Of a stretch of DNA of 64,000 nucleotides, positions 1-11,099 are shown piece by piece. The stretch comes from Lampris incognitus (taxonomy: Eukaryota > Chordata > Actinopteri > Lampriformes > Lampridae), in contig NC_079216.1 of assembly GCF_029633865.1 (NCBI RefSeq), positions 16,652,505 through 16,716,504 of the forward strand. The letters run 5' to 3'. Every line of letters begins with the position of its first letter. The first letter of the stretch is position 1. The notes beneath the pieces were generated by a model, which saw only the letters and a list, made by a program, of their open reading frames with translations, had not been told where the DNA came from and did no database searches. The position numbers and the translations under genes are program-made.

Positions 1-3000
1 GCGACCTGACCTCGTGGTGTAACCAGGCTGTGTGTCTGGTTGTCGCTGATTGTTCGTGTCTGGAGGTTCAGCATGCTCTTGCTGATGGGCTTGTGTGTTG
101 TTGTTAGCGCTGGTAACAGTCTGCTGTGAAGTGTGTGTGTGTGTAGTGTGAGTGTTCACTCTGCTTTGTCGCAGGTGTTGACGGTTGCGTTGGTAGATCT
201 GACCTTCTTTGGTTTGGATGTGGTAGCTCCTGTCTGTGTTCGCTGGTCTTTCCACAGTTGCAGGTCTCCAGGATCCATCCTCCTGCCGGAAGCGGATTGG
301 TGTGCCTGCGGGCAGGTGGGGCAGAGGTTTGGCTGTTCGGTTGTAGTACGTCTGCTGGCGCTGTTGACATACCTCTCTCCTTTTGTGAACATCCTCCTGA
401 CTGGCGATCTGTGGCTGCAGGTGTTTTGCTGTTGATGGGAGAATGGACCGCAGCCTCCGACTCATCAGTAGCTGTGCCGGTGATTTCAGGTTGTCCACCG
501 GTGTGTTGCGATACTCCAGTAAGCTCATGTAGGAGTCTTTGTTCTCAGCTTTGGCTTCGTCCAGGATGCGTTTGGCCGTCTGGACAGTCTTCTCGGAGAG
601 GCCGTTGCTCTGTGGGTAGTGGGGGCTTGTGGTGGTGTGTGAGAAACCCCATGTCTGTGAGAAGTTGCGGAACTCACCAGAGCTGTAGCACGGACCGTTG
701 TCGCTGATGATAGTCTCGGGGATTCCGTGTCGAGCCATTGCTGCTTTCAGCTTCATGATGACGGCAGATGAGGTGCAGCTGTAAAGTCTCTCTAGCTCGA
801 AGAATCTGGAGTAGTAGTCCACAGTGACTATGAAGTCCTGTGAGTTCCATGTGAATAGGTCTGTGCCTATCACTTGCCACGGCCGTTCGGGTATGGCGTG
901 TGACATCATTGGTTCCTTTGCATTTGCGCTGCGCCGTTCTTGGCATATGCTGCAGTTTGCTACCGCATCCTCGATCTGTTTCCCAATGCCAGGCCAGAAC
1001 AGTAAGTCTCTTGCTCGGCATTTGCTTTTTTCCACGCCAAGGTGGCTGGCATGGATGATTCTCTCAACTTTGAACAGGATACCGTCCATTTCTGAGATTT
1101 CTGCTCTGTGGTTCCAGTATTCCTGGATGCTGGGCAGGCACTTTTTCTTTGTGTCTGGCCAGCCAGTGAGTGTGGCTCGTCTGAGTGCGGTGAGCTGTGG
1201 ATCTTGCGCTGTTTCCTGCTTGATTTCTGTGAGTCTTGTGTCGCTCATAGGGATGTTGCTGAGGACTGTGTGCACTTGGGCCTCCATCCCTTCCTGTAGG
1301 TCACTGTCGTGGTGTTCTATTGACTTGCGTGACAGTGTGTCGGCCACCGGTATTTCCTTACCGGGGCGGTGGATGATTTGGATGTCGTATTTTTGGAGCG
1401 CCAGGATCATCCGTTGCAGCCGGGGTGGTGCTGCTGCCAGTGGCTTTTTTAGTATTGCCTCCAGAGGCTTGTGGTCTGACTCCACAATCACTTTTCGTCC
1501 GTACATGTACTCGTGGAACCTCTTGCAGCCGAAGACCACAGCGTAGAGCTCCTTCTCTATCTGTGCGTAGTTTTCTTCAGTGCTGTTGAGTGACTTGGAC
1601 GCATAGGCAATTGGTTTGCCATCTTGGAGCATGACAGCCCCAAGGCCACTTTTGGATGCATCCACTTGGAGTCGCAGCTCTTTCTGCGGGTCGAAATATG
1701 AGAGTACTGGACCTGGGTGCTGTGTAATGAGATTCTTCATCTCTTGGAATGCCTTGTCATGGACTGCATCCCACACAAACTCACTGTCCTGTTTCAGAAG
1801 CTGTCTGAGGGGTGAGTTTATCTGTGAGAGGTGTGGAGCGAATCTGGCGAGGTAGTTGATCATGCCGAGGACTGTCTCCAGCTCTGCTTTGTTCTGTGGG
1901 GGTTGCATGTCCTTGACCGCCTTCACCTTGTGTGGGTCTGGTTTGATGCCTTCGTGTGAGAGCGTGTGGCCGAAGTAGCGTACCTCGGACACGCATATGT
2001 GACACTTGTCGGGGTTGAGCCTCACCCCTCGCTCCCTTGTGCGCTTCAGCATCGCTCTGAGACGCTGGTCATGTTCCTCTTTAGTCTTGCCGAACACTAG
2101 TATGTCGTCCACTATGGCCGTCACACCGTCCAATCCTTCATATGTTTCATCCATGCGTCTCTGGAACTCATCTTGAGCGGACACGATTCCGAATGGCAGT
2201 CTGAGGAAACGATACCTGCCAAACACTGTGTTAAATGTCGTCAACATTGAGGATTCAGTGCTCAGTTTGATGGCCCAATAGCCTGACCGCGCGTCTAACA
2301 CGCTAAAGTACTCAGCTCCAGCGAGCTTTGTGGTGGTATCCTCCAGCGTGGGGAGGGGGTAGTGAGGTCGTTGTATCACTTTGTTAAGAGCTCTGGGGTC
2401 TAAACACACTCTAAGTTTGCCTGTCTTTGGCTTCTCAACAATGACGAGTGCGTTCACCCATTCTGTGGGTTCTGTTACCTTACAGATTATGCCGCCTTTC
2501 TCCATGCTGTCAAGCTCGTCCCTCAGTTTGCTGCGTAGGGCGATGGGGATTCTGCGTGGCGGGCAGACGACCGGCGTTGCATCTGGTGTGACGCGGAAGG
2601 TACACTCGCCTGGGAACTCTCCTATTCCCTGGAAAACATCTGCATACTCATCCATTATGCTCTGTGATGTGACATTGTTTTCCTCGCTCACAGCCATCAC
2701 TATTTTTACCAAGTTTAGGTCACGGCATGTTTTCATTGCCATGACTGGTGGGGCGTTTGTGTCAATGACGTAAAAGTCCAGCATCATTGCATTGTCTCTG
2801 TACTTACATTTGGGTTTGCACGTGCCTTTCACGCTCAGCGCGCCTCCTCCATATTCAGTGAGTCTGTGTATTGCTGGTTTCAGTGTCACATTTTTGAACA
2901 GCGCCTGGAACAGGTTGGTGGGAATAGTATTGGCCTGTGCCCCAGTGTCTAGTTTAAACTTTACCTTCTGTGGAGGTGTGCCAATTCCAGCCTCTACATA

Positions 3001-3969
3001 AGCCTGCTCGTTGCTTTTTCCGTTGTTCTCTATTGAGATGCAGTCTATGTACAGCTCTGTCTGTTCTCCCACAGCGGTGCTCTCCACTGTAATGTTGTCG
3101 AAGTACAGTTCTTCCTGCTCTCTGTCAGTGGTGTACTCTTCTGGGTTCTCTCCGACGGCATGTACTGTGCCGCGGTAGTACTTTGTCTGTCCCTGGGAGC
3201 TAGACTTGCATACTTTAGCAAAATGATTGAGCTTCTTGCATTTAATGCATTGTTTACCCTTAGCTGGGCAAGTGGCTTTAGCGCCGTGTAGCCCTCCACA
3301 ATAGCTACACGCCCTAGCGGCGGTGCTAACGTTACCCTCCCTTTGTCTGAAGTTAGCGTTAGCTACTTTGGGTGCGTTCGGTTTGTAAGTCTTTCTGCCT
3401 ATTGCGTGCACCGTTTCACGTGTGCTGCCCTGGCCCATAAACTTTAGCTGTTGCTTTGCTAGCTCGTGTGAGCGGGCTACATCTATGGCTTTTTCTAGCG
3501 TTAGCTCAGCTCCCTGGCTAAGTAGCTTTTCTCTCACTCTGGGTGAGTTGGTGGCAAACACGATGCGGTCCCTGACCATCTCGTCGGCATTTGAGTAGCC
3601 ACAGTCTTTGACTAGGAGCTTTAGCTCAGTTACAAATTGTTCGAAGGATTCACTCTCTCCCTGCATCTTTTCATGAAATTTATATCTGGCATAAATCGGG
3701 TTTGCTTTGGGGGTGATGTACTCAGTGTACTTATCGTAGTACGTTTCTAGCTTCTTGGCTTGTTCTCCGCTGAGTGTCCAAGTGTTGTGCACATCGCGCC
3801 CTTTTTCCCCTATCCAGAGCAGGAGGTAGCTGCATTTCTCCTCTTCGTTCTTCCCGCGCAGGGGGCCCTTGAACATTAGCTCCGTTGTTTGTCGAAATCG
3901 TCTCCATGCTTCAGGTAAATTCGCCGATTCCCAGTCCATCCGTGGAGCTGGAACGCCGTACGAATCCAT
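1..3969 (-). CDS. Ty3/Gypsy gag-pol polyprotein, unbroken, 3' end outside window
   Basis: The minus frame from the ATG at 3969 is open for all 1323 codons to base 1. Order: a gag capsid region (starts MDSYGVPAPRMDW), zinc knuckles near 3300-3210 (CSYCGGLHGAKATC, then CIKCKKLNHFAKVC) and an aspartic protease (LDTGAQ, near 2955). Reverse transcriptase follows with VDD at the catalytic site (2109-2104), then RNase H (LQVDASKSGLG) and an integrase with H2C2 and DDE core (IISDNGPC near 700). Gag and pol share one frame. The layout is that of K02A2.6-like elements, possibly the Mag clade, though the clade is an inference. No stop or frameshift was found, so this copy could still encode its proteins. 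Confidence 0.9.
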   Translation of the reverse strand, partial: MDSYGVPAPRMDWESANLPEAWRRFRQTTELMFKGPLRGKNEEEKCSYLLLWIGEKGRDVHNTWTLSGEQAKKLETYYDKYTEYITPKANPIYARYKFHEKMQGESESFEQFVTELKLLVKDCGYSNADEMVRDRIVFATNSPRVREKLLSQGAELTLEKAIDVARSHELAKQQLKFMGQGSTRETVHAIGRKTYKPNAPKVANANFRQREGNVSTAARACSYCGGLHGAKATCPAKGKQCIKCKKLNHFAKVCKSSSQGQTKYYRGTVHAVGENPEEYTTDREQEELYFDNITVESTAVGEQTELYIDCISIENNGKSNEQAYVEAGIGTPPQKVKFKLDTGAQANTIPTNLFQALFKNVTLKPAIHRLTEYGGGALSVKGTCKPKCKYRDNAMMLDFYVIDTNAPPVMAMKTCRDLNLVKIVMAVSEENNVTSQSIMDEYADVFQGIGEFPGECTFRVTPDATPVVCPPRRIPIALRSKLRDELDSMEKGGIICKVTEPTEWVNALVIVEKPKTGKLRVCLDPRALNKVIQRPHYPLPTLEDTTTKLAGAEYFSVLDARSGYWAIKLSTESSMLTTFNTVFGRYRFLRLPFGIVSAQDEFQRRMDETYEGLDGVTAIVDDILVFGKTKEEHDQRLRAMLKRTRERGVRLNPDKCHICVSEVRYFGHTLSHEGIKPDPHKVKAVKDMQPPQNKAELETVLGMINYLARFAPHLSQINSPLRQLLKQDSEFVWDAVHDKAFQEMKNLITQHPGPVLSYFDPQKELRLQVDASKSGLGAVMLQDGKPIAYASKSLNSTEENYAQIEKELYAVVFGCKRFHEYMYGRKVIVESDHKPLEAILKKPLAAAPPRLQRMILALQKYDIQIIHRPGKEIPVADTLSRKSIEHHDSDLQEGMEAQVHTVLSNIPMSDTRLTEIKQETAQDPQLTALRRATLTGWPDTKKKCLPSIQEYWNHRAEISEMDGILFKVERIIHASHLGVEKSKCRARDLLFWPGIGKQIEDAVANCSICQERRSANAKEPMMSHAIPERPWQVIGTDLFTWNSQDFIVTVDYYSRFFELERLYSCTSSAVIMKLKAAMARHGIPETIISDNGPCYSSGEFRNFSQTWGFSHTTTSPHYPQSNGLSEKTVQTAKRILDEAKAENKDSYMSLLEYRNTPVDNLKSPAQLLMSRRLRSILPSTAKHLQPQIASQEDVHKRREVCQQRQQTYYNRTAKPLPHLPAGTPIRFRQEDGSWRPATVERPANTDRSYHIQTKEGQIYQRNRQHLRQSRVNTHTTHTHTSQQTVTSANNNTQAHQQEHAEPPDTNNQRQPDTQPGYTTRSGR

Positions 3970-3982
3970 ATTGGGTATTTAA

Positions 3983-4002
3983 ACTCCGCTACTCTGACAC
4001 CA
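3983..4002 (-). promoter_or_regulatory. primer binding site, tRNA-Leu-like
   Basis: Directly after the LTR the minus strand reads TGGTGTCAGAG. TGGTGTCAGA is complementary to the 3' end of a leucine tRNA. Only the first ten bases match well. Confidence 0.65.
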
Positions 4003-4195
4003 TGTAATGATCTGTGCCCTCTGGCTAATTTAACTTATAACATTAATGAAGCAAGGACGACTTCTCTCGTGCTGGGTGTTTATTCATCGACCGGATTCCG
4101 ACTGACGTTGTTACGTACATCACGTGACTTTGTTGTGGCGCTATGGAAAGCCGTAAGGGACATTAGCAAATCAAATATTACTAGCAAATATTACA
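4003..4195 (-). repeat. 5' LTR of the Gypsy element at 1-4195
   Basis: A 193-bp segment bounded by TGTAAT and ATTACA (TG..CA ends). It contains an AATAAA hexamer on the minus strand (complement of 4079-4084). It lies immediately before a primer binding site and the gag-pol start. The partner 3' LTR would be outside the window. Confidence 0.8.
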
Positions 4196-4870
4196 CACTG
4201 TAATTGGAATAAATGTTATGAGGCTCCTGATCTACTGTTGCTGTTTTTTATTTTGTCTTTATGGTCTGTATGTGTTACCGGCTCCAGACCTAGGGGATAT
4301 CCGGAGCGGCAGCAAATGATACACAGGCTAAATGTCACTGTGGATCTGTGAATCAAAAAGAGGTACGATGAAAATACGTTGTCACTCAAGCTCGTGCCAG
4401 TTTATTTCCGGTCTGGCTTAAGGAAGCGTCGCTCTCTTTCGCACTGATCCCCAGAAGCGCTACAGCGGCACCTACTGACTTGGTGATGTAAACCCACATT
4501 GTATTTAATCTAAAAAATAGGCGGGGGGGGGGGCGGTGTTCTAAACTTTTAATGAAGGCGATTTCTCGATCCCTTATACTCTCCCCTGCTTTCAGAGATG
4601 TCTCCGGACATCTAGAACTAAACAAGTCGACTGTCTAGTTGTAATGTCACGGTCAGTGTTTGTCAATGTCAGAGTCTCTCATGTCCTTTGCTCATTCAAG
4701 TCTTCCGCTTTGCGTCTAGTATGTCCACAGGTCAACTTTACATTTGCTCCTAGTCTCCATGGGTGGTAGGTAGGCTGCCCTAACTGTTCGTATGTAAACA
4801 TCCCTTTCACACAAAGTATAAAAATTGTTTAAGCCCCACCCCCAACCTATTACTACACACATTTCGCAAA
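4196..4870. other. spacer with no recognised gene
   Basis: Between the two Gypsy elements. It contains a G-run near 4524-4533 and no coding frame I recognise. It may hold remnants of the second element's 3' LTR, but I see no clear boundaries. Confidence 0.4.
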
Positions 4871-4887
4871 ATCCTTTGACCCCTCGA

Positions 4888-5533
4888 TCATAGTAGTTTT
4901 TTTCCTTTCGCTGAGCACCTTTTGCTGTTTTCCGAGGCAATCTTATATGCCTCCTGCGTCCGAGAAGCCCATTTCTGTGCATATTCCTGTCGGTTCTGTG
5001 CCTGCTGCTCAGGTGCGTGATCAAAGATCAAATCGATGGGCAACCGCGGTGCTCTTCCAAACAGGAGGAAGAAGGGTGAGTAGCCTGTCGCTTCGTGACG
5101 TGTGCAATTGTAAGCGTGGACCATGTTTCGCAGGTGATCTTTCCACCCAGCTTTTTTTTGTCTTCTGCAGGGTGCGGAGCATCTGAAGAAGCGTTCTATT
5201 TAGGCGTTCAACAGGGTTCCCCTGCGGGTGATAGGGGGTGGTTCAAGAATGGGCAATTCCTGCCAGCTATTGAAGTCGTTGGAATATTCTGTTCTCAAAC
5301 TCCCGGCCTTGATCATGATGTAGTTTTTGAGGGTACCCGAAGCGTGGAATAAAGTCATAGAAAATCTCCGCTGCGGTTTTGCCTGACTTGTTCTTAGTCG
5401 GGTAGGCTTGTGAAAATCGTGTGAAGTGATCTACCGGGACTAAGATGTACTTGTAACCCCATCGGCTTGGTTCGAGGTGGAGGTAATCAACAGAAATGAG
5501 CTCAAAGGGACTGTTGGTTGTAATCGAGCCCAT
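4888..5533 (-). pseudogene. Gypsy element 2: integrase core and C-terminal part, broken
   Basis: The 5533-5267 frame carries the integrase core ([10 protein letters not shown] and [13 protein letters not shown]). The expected third acidic residue is in [13 protein letters not shown] near 5210, in another frame. 5124-4888 continues ([21 protein letters not shown]) in a third frame. The homology fades just past 4880, so the 3' part and LTR are missing or unrecognisable. Confidence 0.82.
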
Positions 5534-5557
5534 TGGTGCTTTCTCTGGGATGGTGGG

Positions 5558-6604
5558 TCACTTCTGTTTGATACATTGACACTGGCGAATGACATAATCT
5601 TTGATTTCTCGCTGCATGAATGTCCAATAAAACCTCTGCCTCGCCAGGTGGATGACTTTGTCCGCCCCGATGTGTCCCATGTCATCGTGCAGGTGTTTCA
5701 GTACAGTGGACTTGAGCGTCTTGGGAAGAACGAGTTGTTTATGTTGTTCTGTCTGCCTGTACAGAATTCCCTTGTCAAGTCTGAGTTTGTTCCACTCATG
5801 TATCAGTCTTCGTGTTTTCAGTCCCATCTGTCTCTTGTCTTTATCGTTAGGATTCCATCCTCTTTGTTTTAAGGTTATCAGTTCCCAGATAGACACATCA
5901 TCTTTCTGCGCAGCTCTAATGTCCTCTGGGGTGTACATGGGCGTGCTCATAGGAGGTGAGTCATCATCAATGGAACCCAGCTGTAATGCTGCCATCCATG
6001 GCACATCCTCGTCTCTTTTGGCCTTGTCCTCTTGCCAGATGGCAGAGATGACATCGGGGGGCATGGTCTCTGTGTATTCTCTCATGTGGTCTTGGAGTTT
6101 CAATGGATACCAAGAGAGGGTATCAGCATCAATATTTGCCTTGCCTGGCCTGTATTTGATCATAAAATTGAAGTCGGCCAACTCACCCACCCAGCGGTGT
6201 CTGACTGCATTTAACTTGGCCGTGCTTAAAACGTACGTTAGGGGATTATTATCTGTGTATACCGTGAATGTGGGTGCATAATACAGGTAGTCCCTACACT
6301 TATCACAGATCGCCCACTTTAAGGCGAGGAACTCGAGCTTGCTAGAATGGAGGTGGTAATTCTTCTCAGCAGGTGTGAGTGTCCCGGATCCATAAGCAAT
6401 GACACGGAGTTTATTTCCCTGTTCCTGATAGAGCACTGCCCCCAGGCCTTCTTTGGATGCGTCGGTGTGTAAGACGAATGGTAAATTGAAGTCTGGGTAT
6501 GCCAAGATGGGGGGGTTGGTCAACATGTTGACCAGACGAGACACGATAGCACTGTGTTCGGGAGTCCATTGTATGTATGGGTGTTTTGGATGGCAATTGG
6601 CCAC
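5558..6604 (-). pseudogene. Gypsy element 2: RNase H and integrase zinc-binding region
   Basis: An open 348-codon stretch with RNase H motifs (FVLHTDASKEGLGAVL, VYTDNNPLTYVL) and the HHCC integrase zinc domain (HDDMGHIGADKV then CQCIKQK). An in-frame TGA at 5558 separates it from the integrase core, which is in the same frame. Confidence 0.88.
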
Positions 6605-7826
6605 TTTTTGTGCCCTTCAGTGTAGCCTTGGCAGACGTAGATGTAATAGGGTGCTTACTAGACTCCCCGGGGCCCTCTTGAAGCTTAAACAGCGGCTGTG
6701 CTATCCTGGAAAAGTCTTGAATGAAGGATCGATAGTAGCCTAAGAACGCTAGCAGAGCACGGACTTCCCCCACGTTCTCCGGTTCCTTCTCCTTCAACTG
6801 AAGCCCTGCTTCCATGTCCTTAGGTCTACCTGAACACCTTCACTTGACATCAGGCGTCCCACATACCTCACTTGGCGCTTTAACAACTCACATTTCTTTG
6901 GGCGTAACTTCACACCATGCTCCCGTAAGCGACACAGCAGTCTTCTCAGATCCTCCACGTGGTCATGAAAGGTTTTGGAAAAGCAGAGCACGTCATCCAG
7001 GTATGGGGAGCAGCACTCCTCCCTCAGACCGTCAAGAACACCTTCCATACTTCTCTGGAAGGCTGCTGGAGTGTTGGTCAGGCCGAAGGGGAGGCGGAGC
7101 CACTCATACAGCCCCCAAGGTGTACTAAAAGTCGTCAGATGCCTGGAGCATTCATCGACAAAGCCCTGGTGGTATGCCCTGCCTTGGTCGAGTATTGAAA
7201 ACCATGAGTAGCCTCCAAGGTTATCCAGCAGATCCTGGATGCGTGGAAGTGGGTGGCGGTCAGGGACTGTTTTGCTGTTCAGCCCATGGAAATCAACACA
7301 TAGACGTAGGCTCATGTCTTTTTTTTCTAACACAGACCACAGGAGAGGAATACGGTGAGGTGGATTTTCTGATCCATCCATGGTTGAGCAGGTTCTGCAC
7401 ATATTCCTTTACCTCTTTGTACAGTGGGTTTGGAATCACATTGTAGGACTTTTGAACTGGTGTTTCGTCTTTTAGATAGATTTTGAGTTGCAGGTTTGGA
7501 ATGCAACCTATATCTGCATCATCATTGGCGAACACATCTGACTCGTTGAATAACATGTGGCTAACTATCTTCTGTTCATCTTCTCCGAGATGTGACAAGT
7601 CAACAGGTGGATGCCACTTATCTTTTGTCGTTTGCGCATTTGACTGTCTGTCTTTCCCTTTGCTCATATTAGTCTGTTTGTCTGTACTCAACTGAGCTGA
7701 GCATGTTTGGGCAGTGGGTTGGGGTGTGGGCTCAGAACTCAACGTGGGACATTTGATTGGTTTCGCATCAATGACTTCTTCAAGAGTTCCAAGGATTGTT
7801 CTCTGTGCTAGATATATACGTATCAT
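6411..7826 (-). pseudogene. Gypsy element 2: reverse transcriptase, three frames
   Basis: The fingers region (LKDETPVQKSYNVIPNPL) is at 7826-7293. The palm with [12 protein letters not shown] and YLDD is at 7402-6794, and the thumb (LLAFLGYYRSFIQDFSRI) is at 6815-6411. Each piece is in a different frame from the next. The YLDD active site survives, but at least two frameshifts break the domain. Confidence 0.88.
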
Positions 7827-8496
7827 GCCTAGTGGAGTTCTGAATGGGGACTAAAGTACATTTTGCTGACCCACAAGGAACATCTACTAGAGCTGGAAAC
7901 AGCTCTAAACCTTCAGGGTAGTTATTCTCTGGACTAGGCTGAAACAACCTTGTGCCACCCTCTGGCCATCCCCTAACCTTGCATCTCACTTCTCTGATTT
8001 GGCCTGCAGGAATAATTAGACCTTTCTTACTCACTCTTACATTACACTGGGGTATTGTCTCCTCAGGGGCCATTATCAGGAGAACAGAAACTAAGGCCTC
8101 CACTGTGTTCTCAGTGACACTCAAAGCTTCTTTAAGTATAGCTGTAACATCCAGCCTATCGCCCTGCCCTGCGTTTTCTTTGATCTCTGCAAGGACATTG
8201 CTACCTTGTAGGGGATGGTTATAGTCCCGACTGATCACTATTGGTACTTGGATAGTCACATGTCCATGATTCACATTACAGATCTGAGGGTCGATTTCTG
8301 CCCAACCATCCAGGGGAACCTCTGTGCCATTCACCGTTGATACTTCAAGGGGTTGGCTGGTAAATAAGGATGCAAGCGGCTGGATTTTGACACTAGGCAA
8401 TGTTTTCTTGAGCCATTCTCTCCCCACCACGGTCACTTGAGCCCCAGAGTCCAACTGCATTTGGAGAGGGACGCCGTTGATTGAACAAGAGACCAT
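7780..8496 (-). pseudogene. Gypsy element 2: retroviral-type aspartic protease region
   Basis: It starts CSINGVPLQMQLDSGAQVTV, an aspartic protease with DSG at the active site. A long linker before the reverse transcriptase follows. It is out of frame with both neighbours. Confidence 0.78.
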
Positions 8497-8576
8497 ATAT
8501 TGCTTTCCAATAAGTTGGGCTACACGTTTTCTTGAGGTTTGCTGACATTGTGTATTTCGATTAGTTGTCTTGACCT

Positions 8577-9961
8577 TTACTGGGGGCCTCTTGCTGCTGA
8601 AGATCGCTCGTTGCCCCTTTCCAACGACCTCCCCCCGTTTCCCGACATCCTCTTCTGCAGACAGCCAATGGCCCTATGTCCTGCCTGGCCACAGATAAAA
8701 CAGTGGGGACAACTCACATTGCCATTTTGGACACAGTCATCGCACCTACCCTTGGACTCAGTTACTGGTAACTGGGGACATTTCATAGTTAAGCCTGGGC
8801 CTCTGGAAGTAACATTTTCAGTGGGTTTCGCCATCTGGGCCGAATAGCAGCACGGTTAGCCTGTAACTCAGAGTCGACTTTAGTCTGTTTAGTCTGGTCA
8901 GTCTGTTCGTTACTGTCACGTTGAGCTGCACTAACAGTCACTGGTCTGGTTTTGGCTGTTGTACCTAGGCGTTTTACCCTCCCTTCTTCTTCACTGGTAG
9001 ATTTGGTGACCTGCTCTAAGAGAAAGTCATCACTGACCTGCATGTCTGAAATGAAGGGCTTTAGGTCATGCCTGATATGGCTATTTCTCTCATTTAACCC
9101 CTGGCAGAGTGTGTGAAGGAAAGTGCCCTGCACAAGCTTTTCATCATAGCTGAAACATGCACCAGGCAGTTGTGATTCAAAATGAACTCGCTGCTTTAAC
9201 CCCATAACTCTGTACAAAAACTGTTGTGGGCTCTCTTTGTCTTGCTGTCTGGCATTACTTAACTCTTGGAACAGCTCAGTAACATTTTTATCTCTTGTAT
9301 GGGAGCGGAGAAACCGCTTCAAACCATCCACTGTGAGGTCATCTTTGTTGGTTAACATCTCCCTGAATAAACCAGGTTTAGTTATCTTAAGTATGGTTCT
9401 TATGACTTCTGTCTCACTAAACCCTCCTCGCAACCCCTCATCAATCTGTTTACCCAGGCTACTATATGAGATGTCAGAACCTGCATCAGAGATCTGACCA
9501 CCATGCACCTTAAACTCTCTGCGTGGAAACAGGGTAGTTATATCAGCCAACCTTACCACCTGATCCGTGATAGTGGAGGATGAGTTCACATGACCCAGGG
9601 GAGCACTCCCGGCACAGTTGAGGCTGGGCTTGGCTGGCATCAGCATGGCGGGACCTCTGGCTGGTGTGAATGGATTGGTGGGAATGTCTCTGTCCGTGGT
9701 GGTTGGGTGTGTGAAAATGTCTCTGTCCATGGAGGTTGAATGCGTGTGGATGTCTCTGTCCATGGAGGATGGATGTGTGTGAATGTCTCTGTCCGTCGAG
9801 GATGGGTCTGTGTATGGTTCAGTTTCCATCAGGAGGGGTGTGGCCTGGCTAGCTTCAGCCTGAATTTGTTCTTTTGATGGCCAAAATATAAGTGGTGACA
9901 GTCTAACATACATGACAGCTAATGTACTATTAAATATTCTGGCAACACTTGTCTTAGACAT
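8577..9961 (-). pseudogene. Gypsy element 2: gag with zinc knuckle
   Basis: 9961-8789 (390 codons) is gag-like. It has four 11-residue repeats (DRDIHTHPSSM type) near 9679-9810 and a capsid-like helical region. The zinc knuckle CFICGQAGHRAIGC (CX2CX4HX4C) lies in an overlapping frame at 8834-8577. This shift could be a natural gag-pro frameshift or decay; the many other breaks favour decay. No LTR or primer binding site was found beyond 9961. Confidence 0.75.
9679..9810 (-). repeat. four tandem 33-bp units within gag
   Basis: About four imperfect 33-bp units containing ATGTCTCTGTCC (plus strand). They encode 11-residue DRDI...-type repeats without changing the reading frame. Confidence 0.8.
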
Positions 9962-10050
9962 ACGAAATAAATAGACAAAAAAATAGAGGTAAATTGAGCC
10001 TCATTCTCATCAGTGTTAACAGAAAGCTATGGAAGGGAGTCAGTTTTGGA

Positions 10051-10553
10051 CTAGCTTTCAGAAATCCTGACAGAAAGATAAAAGACAACCATTACTAATT
10101 TAGCATAGGTTGGAAGGCCTGCGAGTTCCTGTACCATTTCATCCTTTCCTTTAAATGCCTCTTCATTAAAAGAAAGCAGATCAACTTTGTCCTTTAGTCT
10201 ATGAACCCCTGCTCTAAGTCGAGCACACTCATTTGTTAATGCTTTGACTGTAGCTTTGCAGGCTGCATTTGAGCATGGTTCCACGATGCCTGAGTGGCTT
10301 GAGAGTAATTGTGCTCACAGCCTGCCTGTACTCCCATGGTGTTGTTGGTGTCATCGCTGGTGCTGGAGGGGGCCACAGTCTCATGCTCAGTGTCACTGCT
10401 AGGGGCCAAAGTCTCAGTCCTTTTCCATTTCATCTGCTGGGTATGCTCAAACCTACTGTTGGCATCGATGTTTTTCTGCTGTTGTCCAGCTGACGTGTGT
10501 GCAAACAGGCTGCGAACATAATCAGGGCTCATGGGGTTGTCATTTTTTTCTTC
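10051..10553 (-). pseudogene. THAP-type DNA transposon, second exon fragment
   Basis: A CTGCTTAG acceptor precedes DNPMSPDYVRSLF, typical of the linker of fish THAP-domain DDE transposons. The next frame reads LLSFNEEAFKGKDEMVQELA, the coiled-coil and lead-in to their transposase domain. The two pieces are in different frames and a TGA arises at the A-run after the splice, so this is a dead copy. The DDE core is missing where Gypsy element 2 begins. Confidence 0.6.
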
Positions 10554-10918
10554 CTAAGCAGACAGAGGGGCAAGAATGGTAGAATATTACATGTGTGCAT
10601 ACCATCAAGATACTGACCAACCTGAGCAAGGTAATTTCCCTTTCATCATTTTCTCTCAGACATTTTTCTCTGTTATTCACCTTTATGCTGCAGGTAAGTA
10701 CTGTAATGCATATTTAACAATAAGGGTGATCTCAGCGCACATCTGCTGATCTGCAATCCGGTGCTTCTCAGTGAGGACAAGCATCAAGGTAGAGAGGAAC
10801 ACTGCAGCAACTCTGGCAGTTGAAGCCTTTTTATTAAGGTGCAAGTGAAAGAAGGTGCTAAAAGGGAGCTAAAAGATATAAATACTAATTAGCTAAGTTA
10901 AAGGCAAACATAACCTAC

Positions 10919-11096
10919 CGGCGACAAAGTGTTGACTGCACAATCTGGAGTTAGAAGTTGGCTGCCAGTAGTCCCTTCTGATTGGAGCCAGCAATTTATT
11001 CCGCCGATCTAGCTCCTTTGAGATTGAATAAAATTGTAGTCCGGGGTTTCTCTGACAACTGTTGTTAGAGCCAACATCACAACATATCCCGGACAT
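10919..11096 (-). pseudogene. THAP zinc-finger exon of a DNA transposon
   Basis: The 59-codon exon encodes MSGICCDVGSNNS and continues with an invariant-type tryptophan (DYWQP) and CSQHFV. This is the C2CH pattern of a THAP DNA-binding domain. It ends at a GTAGGT donor. Intron and next exon fit a fish THAP-type (ISL2EU/Harbinger-like) transposase gene. A host THAP gene is less likely, because the downstream exon is frameshifted. Confidence 0.7.
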
Positions 11097-11099
11097 ATT

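Noticed and set aside
824..1546. 240-residue plus-strand frame
   Set aside because: It is the complement shadow of the Gypsy gag-pol on the minus strand.
5652..6281. 209-residue plus-strand frame
   Set aside because: It is a shadow of the RNase H region of Gypsy element 2.
10051..11096. A host THAP-domain gene
   Set aside because: The frame breaks at an A-run after the splice and again near 10270, and the linker is typical of THAP-type transposons.
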